Source of the DNA: Planctomycetaceae bacterium
Lineage (GTDB): Bacteria > Planctomycetota > UBA1135 > GCA-002686595
Direction: 5' to 3'
Assembly (NCBI GenBank): GCA_011525785.1
Contig: WYBT01000057.1
Span: 1 to 44,588, forward strand
Length of the DNA stretch: 44,588 bases
Within the stretch, counting starts at the first letter, position 1. The number at the start of each line of letters is the position of its first letter. The notes beneath the pieces were generated by a model. It ran no database searches, was not told where the DNA came from, and was given only the letters and a program-made list of their open reading frames with translations. Position numbers and translations under genes: made by a program. Shown here piece by piece: positions 23,815-33,723 of the stretch.

Positions 23815-25023
23815 TCAGCCCAGCACGCGGTAGTCGAGCAGCGCGCCCGGGACGAGCGGCGTGTCGAGCGGCGCCACGGCCAAGGCGCTCGAAGCCGCGA
23901 TGCCGACGACGTCAGCGGAGCCGTTCCAGCGCACCGGGACCAGACCGACGCCGCCGTCCGCTTCGAACTCGAGCCGCACCGGCAGGTGCTGTTCGCGCGG
24001 GTTGGCGGCGCGCGCATCTCCGCGCCAGCGGCCGCGCGGGAGCGGGCCCGCGGCGGCGCTCTCACCTCCCATCAGACGCAGCGCCGGCGCGACGAACAAC
24101 TCGTGGTTGACGAGGCACGAGACGGGATTGCCCGGCAGCGCGAACACCGGTTGCGCGCCGTGCAGTCCGAACCACAGCGGCTTGCCGGGCTTGATCGCGA
24201 CGCGGTGGAACTGGCCGCGCACGCCGCAGGCCTCGAGCGCCTGCCCCACCAAGTCGTACTTGCCCATGCTGACTCCGCCGGTCGTCACGAGCACGTCGCA
24301 GCGCTCGAGCGCGCGCGCGAAGGCTGCGCGCAACTCGTCGGGGTCGTCGCGCACCACGCCGCGCTCGACGATCTCGGCCCCAGCGGCGCGCGCCATGGCG
24401 GAGAGGTGCAGCGTGTTGCCCTCGCGGATCTGACCGGGGCCCGGGCGCTCCGTGGGAGCAACCAGTTCGTCGCCGCTGGTCAGGATCGCCACGCGCGGCC
24501 GGCGCACGACCGGCACGGGGTCGCAGCCCACGGCGGCGAGCACGCCCAGGTCGACCGCGCGCAATCTGCGGCCCGGCGCGAGCACGGGCTGCCCCACGCG
24601 CAGGTCCTGGCCGCGCGCGCACACGTGCTGGCCGGCCTTGGGGCGGTCGCGGAGCCGGACGCGCCCCTCGAGCGACTCGGATTGCTCCACCATCACCACC
24701 GCGTCGCAGTCGGAGGGCAACTGGGCGCCGGTGTAGATCGCGACGCAGGCGCCCGCGGGAACGGACCCGTCGAACGGCGCGCCGGCGCGCGACTCGCCCA
24801 CCAGCGCCAACTCGCGTTCGCCCAGCTCTGCGAAGTCCGAACTGCGCACGGCGAATCCATCCATGGCGCTCTTGTCGAAGGGCGGGAGGTCGACGTCCGA
24901 GCGCCGCTCCGCTGCGAGCACGCGTCCGGGCGCTTGCTCTAACGGAACATGCTCGCGCTCTCGCAGCGGGGTAACGCTCCCTAGAATCCTCGTCAGTGCC
25001 TCGGCCGGGGTCAGCATCGCCAT
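23815..25023 (-). CDS. moeA: Molybdopterin molybdenumtransferase MoeA
   Basis: A 402-aa protein of standard length; start at 25023. Domains follow the MoeA order: the N-terminal lid with DLPPFDKSAMDGFAVRSSDF, the IYTGAQLPSDCDAVVMVEQ block, the MogA-like domain with VAILTSGDEL and LVTTGGVSMGKYDLV, then GKPLWFGLHGAQPVFALPGNPVSCLV, and a C-terminal beta domain. It inserts molybdate into adenylated molybdopterin to form the molybdenum cofactor. No other Moco gene is in the window. It is divergent from the RND adaptor gene, with 115 bp between starts. A 7-bp inverted repeat (25024-25049) sits right before its ATG. Confidence 0.95.
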   Translation of the reverse strand: MAMLTPAEALTRILGSVTPLREREHVPLEQAPGRVLAAERRSDVDLPPFDKSAMDGFAVRSSDFAELGERELALVGESRAGAPFDGSVPAGACVAIYTGAQLPSDCDAVVMVEQSESLEGRVRLRDRPKAGQHVCARGQDLRVGQPVLAPGRRLRAVDLGVLAAVGCDPVPVVRRPRVAILTSGDELVAPTERPGPGQIREGNTLHLSAMARAAGAEIVERGVVRDDPDELRAAFARALERCDVLVTTGGVSMGKYDLVGQALEACGVRGQFHRVAIKPGKPLWFGLHGAQPVFALPGNPVSCLVNHELFVAPALRLMGGESAAAGPLPRGRWRGDARAANPREQHLPVRLEFEADGGVGLVPVRWNGSADVVGIAASSALAVAPLDTPLVPGALLDYRVLG

Positions 25024-25138
25024 GCGGCGCGCGAGTTTACTTGCGCCGCGCGCGACGCCGCACACCGCCCCCTTTGCGCAGCGCGCGCGCCCCGAGCGCA
25101 CACGCCTCCCCCGCCGCCCCCACCGCCGCCCCCACGCG

Positions 25139-26602
25139 ATGATTTCGCGCGCCCACCAAGCCCGTCCGTCCAAGCGCTTTGCCCACCGGCTCGCAGTCGC
25201 CCTGCTCGCCGCGAGCGTCATCGCACCCGCGTGCCAGCGCGCCACCGAGAGCGCGGAGGCCGACTTCAGCGCCGCGAAGAAGCGCGAGGCCGCGCGCGTG
25301 CTGGTCGAGCCGCTGCAGCGGCGCGAAATGGTGCGCCGACTCGAGACCACGACGCGCGTCGAGTCGGAGAGTCAGGTGCAGGTCTTCCCGCGCGCGGGCG
25401 GCGTGGTGGTCGAGCTGTCGATCGAGGAAGGCCAGCCGGTCACCGCGGGACAGGTGCTCGCGCGGCTGGACGACCGCGATGCGCGCCTGCGCCTGGACGA
25501 CGCCCGCAGCCAGCTCGCGGACGCGCGCGCCAGCGGCCCCAAGCTCGAACTCGCCACGCGCGAGGCCGCGGCGCGCACCGAGGGCGCCAAGCGCGCGGCG
25601 GAGCAGGCGCAGCGCGACCACGAGCGCAACCTCGCGATCTCCAAGGGCGGCCCTGATTCGCCGGGTCTGATCTCGACCAAGGACCTCGACGCCAGTCTGC
25701 TCGCGCTCGACCGCGCGCGCGCGGACCTTGCCACGGCGCTGCTGGCCCACGAGCGCGCCAAGGTCGAACAGCAGAACGGCGAGCACGCCATCACGCGCGC
25801 CGAAGTCGCGGTGTCGCGCGCCGAGCTCGAGCTGTCGTTCACCTCGCTCACTGCGCCGGTCGCGGGCGTGGTGGCCGAACGCATGATCAAGCTCGGCGAC
25901 ACGGTCTCGAGCGCCGCGCCGGCCTTCGCGTTGACTGACCTCACGCGCCTGCGGGCGGTGTTCTTCCGACCGCAGCGCGAGTTGGAGCTGTTCGCCAGCG
26001 CGCTCGGCCCCGCGGCGGGCGCGGACTACCCCGGCGCGGCCGAGTCCGGCGGCGCGAGCGCGCGCGCCGAGCTCGAACTGTTCGCCACGGCCGAGGCGCT
26101 GCCCGGCAAGCGCTTTCCCGGCCGCATCGAGCGCGTCGCGCCGACCATCGACGCGGCCTCCGGCAACTTCCGCGTCACCGCGCGCCTGGAGGGCAGCTCG
26201 AGCGACGGGCGCGCGCGCCTCTTGCCGGGGATGCTGGTGCGACTGGAGATCGTCACCGAGCGCCGCCCCGATGCGCTCGTCGCGCCCAAACGCGCCATCC
26301 AGCGCGAAGGCGACCGCAGCACGATCCAGGTCGTCGAGGCCGGTCGCGCGAAGAGCGTCGAAGTGCTCGAGGGGCTGAGCGACGACACGTACGTCGAGAT
26401 CGAGGCCCGCGAAGCCGGCGCACTCGCAGCAGGGCAACTGGTGATCGTGGTGGGCAACCGCGACCTCGAGAACGGCGCCGAAGTGCTCGCCACCGACGCG
26501 ACCGGCGCTGTGCTGAGCGCTCCGGTAGCGACCGACGCGGAGTCGAGCGGCGCCGCGTCGAACACCGCCGCGCCGAGCGGCGCTGGGCCGGCGGCCAAGT
26601 GA
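25139..26602 (+). CDS. RND efflux periplasmic adaptor (membrane fusion protein)
   Basis: A 487-aa protein. The ATG at 25139 is chosen over open sequence upstream because it precedes a basic N-terminus and a hydrophobic signal segment ending at Cys32 (IAPACQR), a plausible lipoprotein site. The lipoyl half motif VFPRAGGVVVELSIEEGQPVTAGQVLARLDD (about 83-112) and its return half (LTAPVAGVVAERMIKLGDTV) flank a long alpha-helical hairpin. The beta-barrel (RFPGRIERVAPTIDAASGNFRVTARL) and membrane-proximal domains follow. The C-terminus is Ala/Ser-rich. It bridges the inner-membrane RND pump and an outer-membrane channel, which is not encoded in the window. It lies 25 nt upstream of the first pump gene. 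Confidence 0.92.
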   Translation: MISRAHQARPSKRFAHRLAVALLAASVIAPACQRATESAEADFSAAKKREAARVLVEPLQRREMVRRLETTTRVESESQVQVFPRAGGVVVELSIEEGQPVTAGQVLARLDDRDARLRLDDARSQLADARASGPKLELATREAAARTEGAKRAAEQAQRDHERNLAISKGGPDSPGLISTKDLDASLLALDRARADLATALLAHERAKVEQQNGEHAITRAEVAVSRAELELSFTSLTAPVAGVVAERMIKLGDTVSSAAPAFALTDLTRLRAVFFRPQRELELFASALGPAAGADYPGAAESGGASARAELELFATAEALPGKRFPGRIERVAPTIDAASGNFRVTARLEGSSSDGRARLLPGMLVRLEIVTERRPDALVAPKRAIQREGDRSTIQVVEAGRAKSVEVLEGLSDDTYVEIEAREAGALAAGQLVIVVGNRDLENGAEVLATDATGAVLSAPVATDAESSGAASNTAAPSGAGPAAK

Positions 26603-26627
26603 CGCAAGCGCCCCAGCGCTCCTCGCC

Positions 26628-29600
26628 ATGAACGAGCCCAACACGTCGGCCGCGCGCGGCCCCGCGCAGCGCGCCGAAGGTCTGTGGTCGCTGGTCGCCG
26701 ATCGCCCGGTGGCCGTGCTGATGTTGATGGTGGCCTTCGCCGTGTTCGGCGCGGTCTCGCTGCGCAAGCTGCCGGTCGACCTGCTGCCGGAGATCAGCTA
26801 CCCGACGCTCACGGTGCGCACGACCTACCGCGGCGCCGCGCCCGAAGACATCGAGGACCGCATCTCGGTGCGCCTGCAGGAGGCGCTCTCGACCTTGCCC
26901 AGCCTGGTGCGCTCGACCTCGATCAGCCGCGCCGAGACCAGCGACGTGCTGCTGGAGTTCGACTGGGGCACGCCGATGACATTCGCCGTGCAGGACGTGC
27001 GCGACAAGCTCGACGGCGTATTCCTGCCGCAGGGCGCCGAGCGGCCGCTGATCCTGCGCTACGACCCCAACCTCGATCCGATCCTGCGCATCGGCCTCGT
27101 GAGTTCGGACAAGCGCTCCGGCGCAGATCGCGTCGAGCGACTGGTGCAGTTGCGCTGGCTGGCCGAGAAGCGCATCAAACGCGAGCTGGAAGCGATCCCC
27201 GGCGTGGCGGCGGTGCAGGTGCGCGGCGGACTCCAGGAGGAGATCCGCGTGCGCGTCGACCCCTTCAAGATGGCGGCGCAGTCGCTCGACCCGGCGCTGC
27301 TCGCCCAGCGCCTGGCGGCCGAGAACATCAACGCCTCGGGCGGACTGATCCGCGAGGGCTCGACCGAGTACCTGGTGCGCACGCTGAACGAGTTCGCGAC
27401 GCTCGAGGAGCTCGAGAGCCTCGCGCTGGTGCGGCGCGGCGACGCGGTGATCCGCGTGCGCGACGTGGCCACGGTCGAACGCACCTTCGCCGAGCGCGAG
27501 GTCTCCAGCCGCATCGGCGGGCTCGAGTCGGTCGAGATCGCCGTGTTCCGCGAGGCCGGCGCGAACATCGTGTCGCTGGCGGAAGACGTCAAGGAGCGCG
27601 TCTTCGGCGACGAGGGCCAGCGCAAGTCGGCGGCCGAGATCGAGAAGCGCGGCCCGGGGCAGGGCGCGAGCTGGGGCGAACGCGAGCGCGTCGACTTCGT
27701 CGCCTGGCGTTACCGCGACGACGTGCGCTTCGAGTTGCTCAGCGACCAGTCCACGTTCATCCGCGACGCGGTGAACGACGTCAAGGACTCGGCCATCGTG
27801 GGCTCGATCCTCACCGTGCTCGTGATCCTGGCCTTCCTGCGCCAGATCGCGTCGACGCTGATCATCGCCATCACGATCCCGGCCTCGGTGATCGTGACCT
27901 TCGCGCCGATGTACTTGTTCGACGTGTCGATGAACATCATGTCGCTGGGCGGACTGGCGCTGGGCGTCGGCATGCTGCTCGACAACTCGATCGTGGTGAT
28001 CGAGTCGATCGCGCGCCTGCGCGAGGACGGACTCTCACTGCGCGAGGCGACCATCCGCGGCACGCGCGAAGTGGCCTCGGCCATGGCGGCCTCGACCATG
28101 ACCTCGATCAGCGTGTTCGCGCCGATCGTGTTCGTGCACGGCATCGCCGGGCAGATCTTCGGCGACCAGGCGCTGACGGTGGTCGCGTCGCAGATCATCT
28201 CGCTGGGCGTCGGCATCGTGTTCATCCCGATGCTCGTCGCGCGCCCGTGGGTGTCCGAGCCGTTCGCCTCGCGCGCGCAGGACGATGCGCTGGCGACCTT
28301 GCACGCCCTCGGGAGCGGTGAGCAGGGCGCCCTGGCGCGCGCACGGGCGCTGCTGATGCGAGCCGTGCGCTGGCCGTTCGAAGGTTGGAGCTGGAAGCCT
28401 GCGGCGCTGCTGGCCGCGCTGCCGCGCACCGCTGGACGTGCGACCCTGACTGCGAGCGGGCTGGCGATCGCGCTCGTCGGCGCGCTGCTGTTCGGAGTGG
28501 TCAAGCTGCTTGCGCTGTTGTTCACGCCGTTGCGCTGGCTGTTCGACGGCGCCTGGCGCGTCGCCGAACGCATCTACGTGCGTCTGCTGGCGGGCTCGCT
28601 CGCGGCCCCGTGGATCACGCTGGGCGTCACCGGCGCGCTGTTCTTCGTGTCGGTGCGCCGTGTCGACGAGTTGGGCCTCGAGCTGCTCCCCGAGATCCAC
28701 CAGGGCGAGTTCACGCTCCACGTCGCCACGGGCGTCGGCAATCCGCTCGAAGCCACCGAAGCGGTGATGGGCGCGCTCGACGAGCGCGTGCGCGAGCTCG
28801 ACGGCGTCGCGACCACGGCGCTGACCGTGGGCGTCGAGAAGGACGCGCTCACGCGCGAGATCGAGGGCAAGCACACGGCGCGCTTGACCGTGCGGCTCCA
28901 GCCCCAGGCGCTCGCGCGCGAGGACGCCCTGATCGCGCAGGTGCGGGCGCTGTGCGCCGAGCATCCGTCCGTGCGCTCGATCGACGTGTCGCGGCCCACG
29001 CCCTTCGCCATCGAGGCCCCCATCGCGGTCGAAGTGCTCGGACACGATCTCGAGCGCCTGACGCGCGTCGGGCGCGAGGTCCACGCGCGCCTGGCGGCCA
29101 TGCCCGAGCTCACCGACGTGCGCTCGAGCGTGCGCGCGGGCTTTCCCGAGTTGCGCGTGACCTTCGACCGCGACAAGACGCTGCAGTACGGCCTGGACCT
29201 GAGCGCCGTGACGACGCTGGTGCGCGATCAGGTGCTGGGCAACGTGAGCACGCGCTTCACCGACGGCGAAGAGAAGATCGACGTGCGCGTGCGCGGCGAC
29301 GAGATCCTGCTAGACGACGTGGAGCGCGTGATGCGCCTGGTGGTCAATCCCAGCTCCCCCACGCCGGTCGAGTTGCGCGCCGTGGCCGACATCGAACCCA
29401 TGCAGGGCCCCGCGGAGATCCGCCGCATCGGCAACTCGCGTGCGGTGGTGGTCACCGCCGCGGGCGTCGGGCTCGACCTCGGCGGGCTGTCGCAGAAGAT
29501 CGAGGCGCGCCTGGCGGATCTGGAGCTGCCCGACGACGTCACGGTCGAACTCGGCGGTCAGAAGCGCGAGATGGACAAGGCGCGCTCGAGCATGCAGGGC

Positions 29601-30122
29601 GCGCTCGCGCTGGCGCTGTTCCTGGTCTACGTCGTGATGGCCTGCCAGTTCGAATCGCTGCTGCAGCCGCTGGTGATCTTGCTCACGGTTCCCCTCGCGC
29701 TCGTGGGCGTCGTGTGGGTCCTGCTGGGCCTCGCCATCCCGGTCTCGGTGGTCGTGTTCATCGGGTTGATCCTGCTGGCCGGCATCGTCGTCAACAACGC
29801 GATCGTGCTGCTCGATCGCATCAATCAGAACCGCGACGGCGGCATGGCGCTGCGCGCGGCGATCAGCGAGGCCGGCCAGACCCGACTGCGTCCGATCCTG
29901 ATGACAGCCACCGCCAGCGTGATGGGACTGCTGCCGATGACCGGCTGGCTGCAGGGGCTGCCGCTGATCGGCGAGCTCGGCGCCGGCGAGGGCGCGGAGA
30001 TCCGCGCGCCGATGGCGATCACGGTCGTGGCCGGCTTGATCGCATCGACGGCGCTGACGCTGGTGGTGATCCCGGTGGTGTACTGGTTGACGGAGCGCGC
30101 GCTCGAGCGGCGCGCGAGGTGA
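26628..30122 (+). CDS. RND-family efflux permease, subunit 1
   Basis: A 1164-aa protein with the RND layout: TM1 (PVAVLMLMVAFAVFGAVSL), the first porter loop with LLPEISYPTLTVRTTYRGA, TM2-6, a second loop and TM8-12. TM4 reads GMLLDNSIVVIESIARL (about 447-463), so the D-D pair of AcrB is D-N here, and TM10 has GIVVNNAIVLLDRIN, where AcrB has a Lys. This D-N/N-N type is common in many RND subfamilies. An insert of about 110 residues with an extra hydrophobic helix (ASGLAIALVGALLFGVVKLLALLF) separates the two halves. Its tail holds the GAGGTGA ribosome site of the next gene. It probably forms one pump with subunit 2, as MdtB and MdtC do. Confidence 0.92.
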   Translation: MNEPNTSAARGPAQRAEGLWSLVADRPVAVLMLMVAFAVFGAVSLRKLPVDLLPEISYPTLTVRTTYRGAAPEDIEDRISVRLQEALSTLPSLVRSTSISRAETSDVLLEFDWGTPMTFAVQDVRDKLDGVFLPQGAERPLILRYDPNLDPILRIGLVSSDKRSGADRVERLVQLRWLAEKRIKRELEAIPGVAAVQVRGGLQEEIRVRVDPFKMAAQSLDPALLAQRLAAENINASGGLIREGSTEYLVRTLNEFATLEELESLALVRRGDAVIRVRDVATVERTFAEREVSSRIGGLESVEIAVFREAGANIVSLAEDVKERVFGDEGQRKSAAEIEKRGPGQGASWGERERVDFVAWRYRDDVRFELLSDQSTFIRDAVNDVKDSAIVGSILTVLVILAFLRQIASTLIIAITIPASVIVTFAPMYLFDVSMNIMSLGGLALGVGMLLDNSIVVIESIARLREDGLSLREATIRGTREVASAMAASTMTSISVFAPIVFVHGIAGQIFGDQALTVVASQIISLGVGIVFIPMLVARPWVSEPFASRAQDDALATLHALGSGEQGALARARALLMRAVRWPFEGWSWKPAALLAALPRTAGRATLTASGLAIALVGALLFGVVKLLALLFTPLRWLFDGAWRVAERIYVRLLAGSLAAPWITLGVTGALFFVSVRRVDELGLELLPEIHQGEFTLHVATGVGNPLEATEAVMGALDERVRELDGVATTALTVGVEKDALTREIEGKHTARLTVRLQPQALAREDALIAQVRALCAEHPSVRSIDVSRPTPFAIEAPIAVEVLGHDLERLTRVGREVHARLAAMPELTDVRSSVRAGFPELRVTFDRDKTLQYGLDLSAVTTLVRDQVLGNVSTRFTDGEEKIDVRVRGDEILLDDVERVMRLVVNPSSPTPVELRAVADIEPMQGPAEIRRIGNSRAVVVTAAGVGLDLGGLSQKIEARLADLELPDDVTVELGGQKREMDKARSSMQGALALALFLVYVVMACQFESLLQPLVILLTVPLALVGVVWVLLGLAIPVSVVVFIGLILLAGIVVNNAIVLLDRINQNRDGGMALRAAISEAGQTRLRPILMTATASVMGLLPMTGWLQGLPLIGELGAGEGAEIRAPMAITVVAGLIASTALTLVVIPVVYWLTERALERRAR

Positions 30123-30125
30123 GCC

Positions 30126-33100
30126 ATGCAGATGTCTGTGGAAGGTGCGCACGGGGTCTACACGAGTCTGGTGCGCCGGCCGGTCGCGCTGCTGGTGATC
30201 TTCGCCGCGCTGATGGTGGTCGGACTGATCGCCTACGCGCGCATCCCGATCCAGATGATGCCCGACGGTCTGGTCGAGCCGGGCCTGGGCGTGTGGTGCA
30301 TGCACCCCGGCGCGAGCGCGCAGGAGAACGAGGACAAGGTCGCGCGCGTGCTCGAGGAGCAGTTGCGCACGCTGGCGGGCATCGAGCAGATCCAGAGCAC
30401 CTCGCGCGCCGACAGCGTGAACCTGTGGGTGCAGTTCGACGCGAACACCGACATGACCTTGGCCAAGGCCGAGGTGCGCGACCGGGTCGAGCGCGCTCGC
30501 GCGTTGCTGCCCGACACGGTGCAGGAGATCAGCGTCAACTCCTGGTCGAACGACAGCATGCCGATCGCGTTCTTCGCGATCCTCCACCCCGGGGACAGCT
30601 CGCGCACCGACTTCTTGATCGACACGGTCATCAAGCGCCGGCTCGAGGCCGTCGACGGCGTGGGCAACCTCGAAGTGTGGGGCGTGCTCGACGACTCGAT
30701 GCGCATCCTGCTCGACGAAGAGCGCGTGCGCGGCGCGAACCTCGACCTCGGTCAGCTGATCACGCGTCTGTCGCAGGACAACTTCGCGCTGCCGCTGGGC
30801 GAGGTCACGGACGGCGGGCGGCGCGTGATGCTGCGTTCGGACATGCGCTTTCGCTCTCCGCAGGAGATCGAGGCCTACCCGATCGGCGGCGGGCTCACGA
30901 TCGCCGACGTGGGCCACGTCGAGGCGGTCAAGAGCGTGCGCAACCGCCTGTTCAAGATCGACGGCAGCTACGCCTACTACGGCGAGGTCCAAAAAGAGAG
31001 CCAGGCCAACGTCGTCGAGACCTGCCTGCGCCTGCGCGACTCGCTCGCGGAGCTCGAGGCCGATCCGCGCCTGGAGGGCAAGTTCAAGTTCCTCGTGCTG
31101 TTCGACCAGGGGCAGTTCATCTCGGCCTCGCTGGCCCAGCTGCGCGACGCGGGCCTGTGGGGCGGCGGGCTGGCGGTGCTGGTGCTGTTCGCCTTCCTGC
31201 GTCGAGTGCGCTCGACGCTCGCGGTCGCGCTCTCGATCCCCTTCTCGGTGCTGGTGGGCATCGCCTGGATCTACTTCGGCGGCGGCTCGTTCAACGTGCT
31301 CACCATGACCGGCATCACGCTGGCGATGGGCATGCTGGTCGACAACTCGGTGGTGGTGATCGAGAACATCGCGCGCCTGCGCGCCCTGGGGCGCAGCGAA
31401 CTCGGCGCCGCGGCGGAAGGCACTCGCGAGGTCGCACTGGCGGTGCTGCTGTCGACCTTGACCACCATCGTCGTGTTCCTGCCGATGATCTTCATGACCG
31501 AGAGCCCGATGCTCCGGATCATGTTCGGCGAGCTCGGCCGACCGCTGTGCCTGACCTTGATGTTCAGCCTGGTCGGCGCGCTGGTGTTCCTGCCGGTGAT
31601 CGCCGGCCGCGCGGTCGGGCCGCGCCCGCGGGTGATCGAGCGCGCCGCCGGCTGGCTCGCGCCGGTGGCCTCCGCTCCTGCGCGCGGCCTGGCTTGGGGC
31701 TCGACCTGGAGCTCCCGCGCCCTCGACGCGCTCGCGCGCAGCGCTCGGCCCGGCCTGCACGCGCTGGCGCGTGGACTGGCGCGCGGACGCTGGGTCGCGG
31801 CGCTGGCCGTGCTGGCGCTGTTCGCGCGCAGCGTGTACGTCCAGGTCCAACCCTGGTCGGCGGAGCAGCGCCTGCGCCAGCACTTCTCCACCGCGCTCAA
31901 TCCGCGCTTGGAGGACCTGCTCGCGCTCCTCGCGGGCGTCGCCGCGCCCGTGGTCGCGCTGATTTGCGTGTTGTGGTTCCTGCCGCGCGCGGTGCAGGCG
32001 CTGTCGCTCGCCGGCTCGCGCCCGGCGCGCGAGGTCCCGCGCTGGCGCTCGCTGATCGAGTTCAGCGAGGTGACGCACGGGGTGGTGATGCGCTGGTCGC
32101 TGCGCCACCGCGCGCTCGCGGCCGCGCTGTCGTGCGCCGTGCTCCTCTCGGGGCTGTGGCCGCGCGCCAACATGGCGGTGACGCCCTTCGGCGAAGACGA
32201 GAACACCGGCCGGATCAACCTGGCGATCGAGCTCGAGGACAACTTCACGCTCGCGCAGGCCGAGCGCGAGATGCGCTTCTACGAGGGCTTCTTCGAGGCG
32301 CGCCGCGAGTCCATGGGGTTCGACCACCTCGCCAACCGCTTCGACGCGCGCGGCGGCCGCGTTTCGCTGTACTGGGAGGAGCCGCTCCCGCGCGAGCGCT
32401 ATCGCGAGGTCGAGAACCAGATCCGCCGCGAGCTGACGGCGCCGCCCGGGCACAAGGCGAGGCTGTGGAGCGACGAGGGCGCGTCCGCCGAGCGCAGCAA
32501 GACGCTGCTCACGTTCCGACTGGTCGGACAGGACTCCGAGGAGCTCGAGCGGCTCGCTGCGCAGGGCGTCAAACTGCTCGAGCGCATCCCCGGGCTCGAA
32601 GGCGTGCGCTACGGCGAGGACGACAGCACAGCGCTCGGGCAGGTGCGCGTGGTGTTCGACCCCGACATCGCGCAGGGCCTGGGCATCAGCGCCGAGTCCG
32701 CGCTGCGCAACATCGCCTGGTCGCTGCGCGGCTGGCAGTTGCCGCGCTACCAGGAGGACGGACGCGAGATCCCGCTGATCATCGAGGTCGACGACGAAGA
32801 GGTCGCGGGCCTGAACACGCTGCGCGAGCTGTCGGTGTTCAACGGCTCGAGCGCGGTGCCGCTGTCGAGCTTCGCGCAGTTCGAGTTCGGCCGCGGCGAG
32901 CGCCAGATCTACCGCCGCAACGGTCAGGTCGCCGCCACGATCCAGGCGCGCGTGTCCGACCCGCTGCGCCAGAAGGAGCTGTCCGACATCGGCTACGCAG
33001 CGCTCAAGCAGCTCGAGCTGCCGCGCGGCTACTCCGTCGGCGACGAGGACCTGGTCTCGACGCGCCAGGAAGAAGAACTCGGCGAGTTGCTTGCGGCGCT

Positions 33101-33674
33101 CGCCCTCTCGACCGTGCTCGTCTACGTGATCATGGCGATCCTGTTCGAATCGCTGCTCCTGCCGGTGTCGGTGATGTTCACCGTGCCGTACGCGATCGTC
33201 GGCTCGTTCTGGACGCTGTACGCAACGGGCACGACCATGGACTCGGTCGGCTGGATCGGGATCATCATCCTGGTGGGCGTGGTCGTGAACAACGGCATCG
33301 TGCTGATCGACTGCGTGCAGCGCATGCGCGCCGAAGGGCTCGCGCGCGACCAGGCCGTGGTCGTCGGCTGCGCGCGCCGCATCCGGCCGGTGATGATGAC
33401 TGCGATGACGACCGTGATCGGTTTGATCCCCACGGCCATCGCCGAGCCCTCGAGCGACGGCATCGACTACCGCGCGCTCGCGACCTGCGTCGCCGGGGGA
33501 CTGGCCTTCGCGACGATGTTCACGCTGTGGGTCGTGCCGCTCGCCTACACGCTGCTCGACGACCTCGCGCTGGCCTTCGCCGGCGAAGTGAGCGTGGTGG
33601 CGCGCGCCTTCGCGCCGCGGCGCGCAGCGGCCCGCGCTCAACTCGAAGCGCTCCCCGGCGACTCGCGCGCTTGA
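30126..33674 (+). CDS. RND-family efflux permease, subunit 2
   Basis: An 1182-aa RND permease, 3 nt after subunit 1, with a strong Shine-Dalgarno (GAGGTGA, 30116-30122). TM1 is PVALLVIFAALMVVGLIAYA, followed by the porter loop (IPIQMMPDGLVEPGLGVWCMHPGA). TM4 carries GMLVDNSVVVIENIARL (D about 405, N 406) and TM10 GVVVNNGIVLIDCVQRM. As in subunit 1, the region linking the two halves is enlarged and includes extra hydrophobic segments (about 500-640). The two permeases are clearly diverged from each other, which favours a heteromeric pump rather than a recent duplication. Substrates are unknown; no local regulator or outer-membrane factor is encoded. Confidence 0.92.
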   Translation: MQMSVEGAHGVYTSLVRRPVALLVIFAALMVVGLIAYARIPIQMMPDGLVEPGLGVWCMHPGASAQENEDKVARVLEEQLRTLAGIEQIQSTSRADSVNLWVQFDANTDMTLAKAEVRDRVERARALLPDTVQEISVNSWSNDSMPIAFFAILHPGDSSRTDFLIDTVIKRRLEAVDGVGNLEVWGVLDDSMRILLDEERVRGANLDLGQLITRLSQDNFALPLGEVTDGGRRVMLRSDMRFRSPQEIEAYPIGGGLTIADVGHVEAVKSVRNRLFKIDGSYAYYGEVQKESQANVVETCLRLRDSLAELEADPRLEGKFKFLVLFDQGQFISASLAQLRDAGLWGGGLAVLVLFAFLRRVRSTLAVALSIPFSVLVGIAWIYFGGGSFNVLTMTGITLAMGMLVDNSVVVIENIARLRALGRSELGAAAEGTREVALAVLLSTLTTIVVFLPMIFMTESPMLRIMFGELGRPLCLTLMFSLVGALVFLPVIAGRAVGPRPRVIERAAGWLAPVASAPARGLAWGSTWSSRALDALARSARPGLHALARGLARGRWVAALAVLALFARSVYVQVQPWSAEQRLRQHFSTALNPRLEDLLALLAGVAAPVVALICVLWFLPRAVQALSLAGSRPAREVPRWRSLIEFSEVTHGVVMRWSLRHRALAAALSCAVLLSGLWPRANMAVTPFGEDENTGRINLAIELEDNFTLAQAEREMRFYEGFFEARRESMGFDHLANRFDARGGRVSLYWEEPLPRERYREVENQIRRELTAPPGHKARLWSDEGASAERSKTLLTFRLVGQDSEELERLAAQGVKLLERIPGLEGVRYGEDDSTALGQVRVVFDPDIAQGLGISAESALRNIAWSLRGWQLPRYQEDGREIPLIIEVDDEEVAGLNTLRELSVFNGSSAVPLSSFAQFEFGRGERQIYRRNGQVAATIQARVSDPLRQKELSDIGYAALKQLELPRGYSVGDEDLVSTRQEEELGELLAALALSTVLVYVIMAILFESLLLPVSVMFTVPYAIVGSFWTLYATGTTMDSVGWIGIIILVGVVVNNGIVLIDCVQRMRAEGLARDQAVVVGCARRIRPVMMTAMTTVIGLIPTAIAEPSSDGIDYRALATCVAGGLAFATMFTLWVVPLAYTLLDDLALAFAGEVSVVARAFAPRRAAARAQLEALPGDSRA

Positions 33675-33710
33675 TCTGGCGCGCATGACTTGGAGAGCAG
33701 GGCGCGGCCC

Positions 33711-33723
33711 TAGACTCACCGAG
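33711..33723 (+). promoter_or_regulatory. -10-like box 7 nt before the threonine dehydratase start (possible leaderless mRNA)
   Basis: TAGACT (33711-33716) is followed by 7 nt and the ATG at 33724. No Shine-Dalgarno is present. This spacing is that of leaderless transcripts, in which transcription starts at the A of the start codon. A TTGGAG box lies upstream, but only 15 nt away. Confidence 0.4.

Noticed and set aside
25024..25049. Inverted repeat GCGGCGC/GCGCCGC before the moeA start as an operator or riboswitch
   Set aside because: Seven GC pairs around 12 nt are expected by chance in such GC-rich DNA, and nothing matches the known molybdenum-cofactor riboswitch layout.
26628..33674. Loss of the D-D pair taken as a sign of dead RND pumps
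   Set aside because: D-N and N-N variants are normal in several RND subfamilies, and both frames are intact.
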